Shown: piece by piece, positions 60,003 through 64,000 of the stretch
How the letters are laid out: the number at the start of each line of letters is the position of its first letter
Position numbering within the stretch: position 1 is the stretch's first letter
Source of the DNA: CAVPTL01 sp963729195
Lineage (GTDB): Bacteria > Actinomycetota > Thermoleophilia > Gaiellales > JAICJC01
Length of the DNA stretch: 64,000 nucleotides
Assembly: GCA_963729195.1 (NCBI GenBank)
Contig: CAVSNF010000022.1
Span: 382,963 to 446,962, forward strand
Direction: 5' to 3'
The notes under the pieces: model-generated
What the model was told of the DNA's origin: nothing
The model's database searches: none
What the model saw: the letters and a program-made list of their open reading frames with translations, nothing else
Made by a program: the position numbers and the translations under genes

Positions 60003-61041
60003 TCAGGCCGCGTCGGCGATACGGACGCCGCTCTTGCCGGTGGTCTTGGCCACCCGCAGGGCGTTGTCGGCGCGGCCCACGATCTCGAGGTGCGACTGGT
60101 TGGCGGCCGGGTTGACGGTGATCCCCACCGACGCCGACAGCCCGGCGGTGTCCTGCAGGCTGGTGATCAGGCGCTGGGCGATCATCTCGACGTCGGCAGC
60201 GCTGGCGTTGGGGAACACCAGCGCGAACTCGTCGCCGCCGATGCGCCCGGCGATGTCGCCGGATCGGGTCAGCTGCACCAGCGCGCGAGCGACTCGGCGC
60301 AGCGTCTCGTCACCGTGCAGGTGCCCGTACTGGTCGTTGTGGGCCTTGAAGTCATCCAGGTCTGCGACCAGCACCGCCATCGGCTCGCCGGTCACCAGCG
60401 ACCGCTGATGCTGAAGCTCGAGCGCCTCGTAGAAGGCGCGGTGGTTGAGCAGCCCGGTGAGCGGGTCGCGATCGGCCAGGTCGCGCAGCTCGGCCACCAG
60501 CTGGGCGTTACGCACCGACACGGCTGCCAAGGTCGCAAGTGCCTGGCACAGGCGCACGTCAGTCACGGCCCACGGCTCGGTCGAGTCGTAGTCGACCACC
60601 TCGATCACTCCCACGGCGTCGCCGCGGACGACCAGCGGAAACGACACCCAGGTCTGCCACTTCCATTCGGCCAGCTGCTCGCGCACCCGGTCGGGCAGTC
60701 CCTCATCCGACGCGCGGTACTCCAGATAGCCGCTCACGGTGGTGCAGCAGGTCGCGGAGGCCCGGATAGTCGTCGAGCGGGTAGCGCTTGCCGCGCTCCT
60801 CCTCCTCGGGCCAGGTGTCGGCGTAGCCCACGGCGACGACCACCAGCTGGTCGCCGACCGGGTCCCAGGTCGAGATCGTGCACTCGCACGCCCGGGCCAC
60901 CGTCGAGGTCAACTCGCGCGCGAGGGTATCCAGCACCCCCTCCACGGTGTTTGCCTCTGCCAGCGCCAGGGCGATCCGGACCAGCACGCCGTCGCCGTCG
61001 ACAAACGGCGGGGCCGGGTCGCGATGCCGTCGAATCCACAT
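60003..61041 (-). CDS. GAF-GGDEF diguanylate cyclase (one frameshift)
   Basis: About 345 aa when joined: an N-terminal GAF sensor (VRIALALAEANTVEGVLDTL, WDPVGDQLVVVAVGYADTW, SFPLVVRGDAVGVIEVVDYD) and a C-terminal GGDEF domain starting DRDPLTGLLNHRAFYE, with active-site GGDEF in RIGGDEFALVFP. Near 60733 one extra base separates LLHHRER from YLEYRASDEG. ATG 61041 (MWIRRHRD). Makes cyclic di-GMP if the frame is intact in reality. Confidence 0.87.
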
Positions 61042-61073
61042 ACCGTCTGTATCGGCATTGGCGCCTGTGGCGC

Positions 61074-61104
61074 TGAATAATAGGTGCCAGGCACCAGTTA
61101 TTCA
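61074..61104. repeat. palindromic repeat, degenerate (copy 9)
   Basis: Left arm TGAATAATAGGTGCC, centre A, right arm GGCACCAGTTATTCA: two arm mismatches, intermediate between the two core types. It lies in the region upstream of the GGDEF gene and the small membrane gene, the only copy between divergent genes. Confidence 0.85.
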
Positions 61105-61157
61105 CCCCCTCCGATGGGTGATCCCGGGGGCGGCGTCTGCGGCCGAAATTCGGTCAT

Positions 61158-61340
61158 ATGAGTACAACCGCTCAATTGATCCTGTTCGGCTACGTGGCGT
61201 TCGGCGTGGTCACGGCGATAATTGCCGATCGCAAGAACCGAAATGTGATCGGCTGGGGGATCCTCGGATTCCTGTTCGGCGTGTTCGCGCTGGTCATCTG
61301 CGCAGTGCTCCCGCGGCGCCAGCCGTCGGGCATGTACTGA
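61158..61340 (+). CDS. small two-helix membrane protein
   Basis: 60-aa protein MSTTAQLILFGYVAFGVVTA, then IADRKNRN and WGILGFLFGVFALVICAVL with a short basic end. Two membrane helices with a positively charged turn. Resembles small bacterial membrane proteins of unknown role. No clear operon partner. Confidence 0.6.
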   Translation: MSTTAQLILFGYVAFGVVTAIIADRKNRNVIGWGILGFLFGVFALVICAVLPRRQPSGMY

Positions 61341-61428
61341 GTCATCGGTAGCCCTTCGCTCCTTCAACCTCGCCCCGGCTCGGGTTGTACGATCACCGCA
61401 CCGAGCCACTGTTGAAGGGAGTGTCGCC

Positions 61429-62379
61429 ATGTCCAACCCCACCGCTGCGCCAAAGGTTTCTGTGGCCGAGTTCGAAGCCATCTTCGAGTCGGTCAAGAAC
61501 TGGGGACGTTGGGGTGACGACGACGTCATGGGCACGCTCAACCTGATCACTCCCGAGCACGTCAAGCGGGCCTGCGCGACCGTCACCGAAGGTCGCACGG
61601 TGTCGATGGCGATCCCCATCAATACCGTCGCCGGTCCCGACAATCCCAGCCCCGCCATCCATCACATGACCCAGATGCACGACCTGGACATCGGGTCGGG
61701 AAGCCAGCATTTCGCGATGGACTTCCTGGGCATGGAGTGCCACGGCGACTGCCACACCCACATCGACGCGCTGTGCCACATCGCCTACGCCGGCAAGCTC
61801 TACAACGGGATTCCCGAGATGGAGGTCACCAGCCGCGGATCCCGCGTGCTCTACATGGATCACTACGCCCAGGGCATCGTCGGCCGCGGCGTGCTGCTGG
61901 ACGTGCCCCGGTATCGCGGCGTCCCCTGGCTGGAGCCGGGCGAGGCCGTCACCCGGGCCGAGCTCGAGGCCGTGGAAGAGGCCCAGGGCGTGCGCCTGGA
62001 GGAAGGCGATCTGCTCGTCTTCCGCACCGGCCACCACGGCCGCCGGCTGGAGTTCGGCGGCTGGGACAACGGCTATGACGGTGAGGGCAAGGCCGGCCTG
62101 CACGTCGACACCATCCCCTGGATGCACGAGCGCGGCATCGCCGGGTTCCTGCCCGACGGCGACGGGGAGGCCGTACCCAGCGTGGTCGACGGCATCCTCT
62201 ACCCGATCCACCCGCTGCAGGTCGCGGCCATGGGCATGATGGTCTCCGACAGCCTGGCGCTGGAAGACATCGCCCGCGCCTGCGATGAGCTGCAACGGTG
62301 GGAGTTCATGGTGTCGATCTCGCCGCTGCGAATCGTGGGCGGCACCGGCGCCCCCTTCAACCCGATAGCGATTCTCTGA
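61429..62379 (+). CDS. cyclase-family (kynurenine formamidase-like) hydrolase
   Basis: 316-aa metal hydrolase of the cyclase family. NWGRWGDDDVMGTLNLITPE at the N-terminus and metal motif HGDCHTHIDALCH (H-x-D-x-H-x-H-x-D form). LFRTGHHGR, GLHVDTIPWMHERGI and GTGAPFNPIAIL follow. Hydrolyses amides or esters, often in tryptophan or isatin degradation. ATG 61429 has AAGGGAG upstream. Its end overlaps the convergent dehydratase gene by 23 nt. Confidence 0.88.
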   Translation: MSNPTAAPKVSVAEFEAIFESVKNWGRWGDDDVMGTLNLITPEHVKRACATVTEGRTVSMAIPINTVAGPDNPSPAIHHMTQMHDLDIGSGSQHFAMDFLGMECHGDCHTHIDALCHIAYAGKLYNGIPEMEVTSRGSRVLYMDHYAQGIVGRGVLLDVPRYRGVPWLEPGEAVTRAELEAVEEAQGVRLEEGDLLVFRTGHHGRRLEFGGWDNGYDGEGKAGLHVDTIPWMHERGIAGFLPDGDGEAVPSVVDGILYPIHPLQVAAMGMMVSDSLALEDIARACDELQRWEFMVSISPLRIVGGTGAPFNPIAIL

Positions 62380-63325
62380 GGGCGAGCACATCCTGCAGCT
62401 GCTCGGTGGAGATGTTGCCGCCGCTGCAGATCACCGCCACCCGCCGTCCCTTCAGCCGTTCGCGCAGCTGCAGCGTGGCCGCCAGTGACGCTGCCCCCGC
62501 CGCCTCAACCAGGTTTCGGGTGCACTCGATCATGGCCAGCATCGCCCGTCGCATGTCGTCGTCGGAGACCAGCACGAAATCGTCCAAGAACTCCCACAGG
62601 ATGCTCTGGGGAAGTCCGAACGAGGTGCGCGTGGCCAGCCCCTCGGCGAACGTGTCGGTGTCGTCTTCGACCAGCCGCCGCTCCTTCCAGGCGCGGTACG
62701 CGGCCGGCGCGGCCTCGGCCTGGACTCCGATCACCTCGATCGACGGCCGCAGCGCCTTGGCCACGATGCAGGCCCCGGCGGCGCCGCTGCCGCCGCCGAC
62801 CGGCACCACGATCGTGTCGATGTCCGGCTGCTGCTCCAAGAGCTCCAGCGTGTAGGTGCCTACTCCCGCGATCAGCGCCGGCTCGTTGGCGGAGTGCACA
62901 TACCGGTGGCCGTGCTCGCGGGCGGTGGCTTCGCAGTACTCGCGGGCATCGTCGAAGTCGTCGCCGTGGAACACCAGCTCGGCTCCCAGCCCGCGAATCG
63001 ACTCGACCTTGATCGGATTCGCCCCCTCGGGCACGCACACGATCGCGCGCGCACCGAACAGGCGCGCGGCGTAGGCGATCGACTGGCCGTGGTTTCCGGT
63101 GGAGGCCGTGATCAGGCCGCTGGCCCGCTCCTGGTCGGTCAGCTGGGCCACCAGATTGACGCCTCCGCGGACTTTGAATGCACCCACCGGCTGGTGGTTC
63201 TCATGCTTCACCCATACCTCGGTGCCGACTATTGAGCTCAGCGCCGGGTAGGTGAAGAACGGCGTCTCTCGCAGATGCGGGGAGATCCGCTCGCGGGCGG
63301 CCACCACGTCGTCATACGTCGGCAT
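62357..63325 (-). CDS. threonine/serine dehydratase-type PLP enzyme
   Basis: 322-aa fold-type II PLP enzyme: VGAFKVRGG with the Schiff-base Lys, TASTGNHGQSIAYAARLFGA, VVPVGGGSGAAGACIVAK (phosphate-binding glycine loop), and AVICSGGNIS at the end. No C-terminal ACT regulatory domain, so a catabolic or ectoine-utilisation-like threonine dehydratase is likely. ATG 63325; it overlaps the GFA gene by 14 nt and the cyclase gene by 23 nt. Confidence 0.88.
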   Translation of the reverse strand: MPTYDDVVAARERISPHLRETPFFTYPALSSIVGTEVWVKHENHQPVGAFKVRGGVNLVAQLTDQERASGLITASTGNHGQSIAYAARLFGARAIVCVPEGANPIKVESIRGLGAELVFHGDDFDDAREYCEATAREHGHRYVHSANEPALIAGVGTYTLELLEQQPDIDTIVVPVGGGSGAAGACIVAKALRPSIEVIGVQAEAAPAAYRAWKERRLVEDDTDTFAEGLATRTSFGLPQSILWEFLDDFVLVSDDDMRRAMLAMIECTRNLVEAAGAASLAATLQLRERLKGRRVAVICSGGNISTEQLQDVLALRESLSG

Positions 63326-63746
63326 CGGCGCCTCCCATCGCGGCCGCCGCCGGCCGGCGCTCGGGGTATCGCGGCAGGCCATCGTCGGGGATCGGCTCCC
63401 ATGAGGCGGCGTAGGCCACGAACTGGCGGGCCTGGGGCGCGATCCCGGGGTCGCCGTCGATCGTCCCCAGACGCACGTTGCGCTCGGTCGGATCACCTCG
63501 GGTATGGCTCCACAGGGCGGATCCGCAGGCAGAGCAAAAGCACTTGGGTGACCCGTCCGGCGGGTGGTAGCAGCGCACCAGCTCTTCGCCGGAGACGATC
63601 CGCATCGCCCCGGGAGCGACCCGGGCGCTGGCCGACGCGGCGCTGCCGGTGCGCCGCTGGCAGCGGGTGCAGTGGCAGTAGACGGCGCCGACGAGCGGCT
63701 CGCTGATCTCGAACCGCACCGCGCCGCAGAGACAACCGCCGGTCAT
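63312..63746 (-). CDS. GFA/CENP-V-family zinc protein
   Basis: 144-aa protein with the Zn motifs TGGCLCGAVRFEI, YCHCTRCQRRTGSA, and KCFCSACGSALWS of the glutathione-dependent formaldehyde-activating-enzyme (Mss4-like) fold. Formaldehyde activation is not proven for most members. Overlaps the dehydratase gene start by 14 nt, suggesting an operon. Confidence 0.9.
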   Translation of the reverse strand: MTGGCLCGAVRFEISEPLVGAVYCHCTRCQRRTGSAASASARVAPGAMRIVSGEELVRCYHPPDGSPKCFCSACGSALWSHTRGDPTERNVRLGTIDGDPGIAPQARQFVAYAASWEPIPDDGLPRYPERRPAAAAMGGADADV

Positions 63747-63812
63747 ATCGGAAATCTACAACCTCGCCGGCTCCCGCACGGAACCTCCGGGTAGCCGGTA
63801 CTGTTGGCTGCG

Positions 63813-64000
63813 ATGGATGACTACGCCTATCCCGTCGGCTACGGCGTCTCGCTGTGTCCGGCCGAGGCCGAGCCGGGGTTCGAGACGGCGGCACAGCAGC
63901 GGCTGGTGTGGGGCGGTGAGTGGGGTGCGCATGACGAGGTCGGCCCGCTGCGCAAGGTGCTGGTGCGTGCTCCCGCCGATGAGTTTCGGCGCGTCCGCAC
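63813..64000 (+). CDS. amidinotransferase/dimethylarginine dimethylaminohydrolase-like protein (partial, runs off the window)
   Basis: First 62 residues only, from ATG 63813: MDDYAYPVGYGVSLCPAEAE, then WGGEWGAHDEVGPLRKVLVR and APADEF, the N-terminal pattern of guanidino-modifying enzymes (dimethylarginine dimethylaminohydrolase/arginine deiminase fold). Catalytic residues lie beyond the window. Divergent from the GFA gene. Confidence 0.6.
   Translation, partial: MDDYAYPVGYGVSLCPAEAEPGFETAAQQRLVWGGEWGAHDEVGPLRKVLVRAPADEFRRVR

Noticed and set aside
2502..61104. Regarding the palindromes as a CRISPR array
   Set aside because: Copies are dispersed over 58 kb, perfectly self-complementary, with no regular spacers and no cas genes.

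Overview
The window is a high-GC chromosomal segment with dense, overlapping operons (many ATGA and GTGA stop/start overlaps), frequent GTG and TTG starts and Gram-positive-style GGAGG ribosome sites. Gene content (family 1 encapsulin, LacI/IclR-controlled sugar-type ABC importers, PhoU/Pst, GAP-family and Vps62-type membrane proteins) suggests an actinobacterium, perhaps a Thermoleophilia relative. That placement is inference; there is no rRNA in the window.

Layout. 0.1-4.1 kb: a formate-dehydrogenase-like molybdoenzyme, then a minus-strand encapsulin operon (encapsulated ferritin, shell, GyrI-like protein). 4.2-8.4 kb: a Pho-box-preceded pstSCAB operon. 8.4-11.1 kb: an arsenic cluster (arsI / arsR-arsN-aquaporin-arsC and a second, truncated arsC). 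11.1-12.2 kb: phoU and a zinc-ribbon membrane protein. 12.3-33.9 kb: a large catabolic region with two carbohydrate-type ABC importers sharing one ATPase, two enolase-superfamily dehydratases, five short-chain dehydrogenases, a TPP-dependent E1 alpha/beta pair, a VOC protein, an M24 peptidase, a class II fumarase-family lyase, and LacI and IclR regulators. 33.9-39.7 kb: an insertion sequence, tRNA-Glu, agmatinase, tRNA-Lys and a gene-poor, partly decayed stretch. 39.7-64 kb: mixed housekeeping and accessory genes (GNAT, cupins, transporters, CocE-type hydrolase, Vps62-domain membrane protein, sulfite-oxidase-like enzyme, HerA-type ATPase, DUF72, D-aminoacylase, SixA, lipid kinase, PAP2, GGDEF, cyclase, threonine dehydratase, GFA protein and the start of an amidinotransferase-fold enzyme).

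Two kinds of structure are not explained by genes. First, a family of about 31-nt palindromes with core GGTGCC-A-GGCACC occurs at ten sites, often abutting or supplying a stop codon, twice as a pair with a conserved spacer. One copy is split by an IS, and two copies share an additional 50-nt conserved flank. Second, single-base frameshifts are strongly concentrated in the first 8.4 kb (fdh, encapsulin, all pst genes) and sparse afterwards. Because the encoded proteins are otherwise well conserved, I read most of these as sequence errors and annotate the genes as whole, stating where frames break.

How the genes work together: iron storage (encapsulin), phosphate uptake with arsenate detoxification between pstB and phoU, and import plus oxidation of sugar-acid-like substrates under LacI and IclR control are the recognisable modules. 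The IclR protein at 28.3 kb probably controls both its own operon and the importer operon through a shared palindromic operator.
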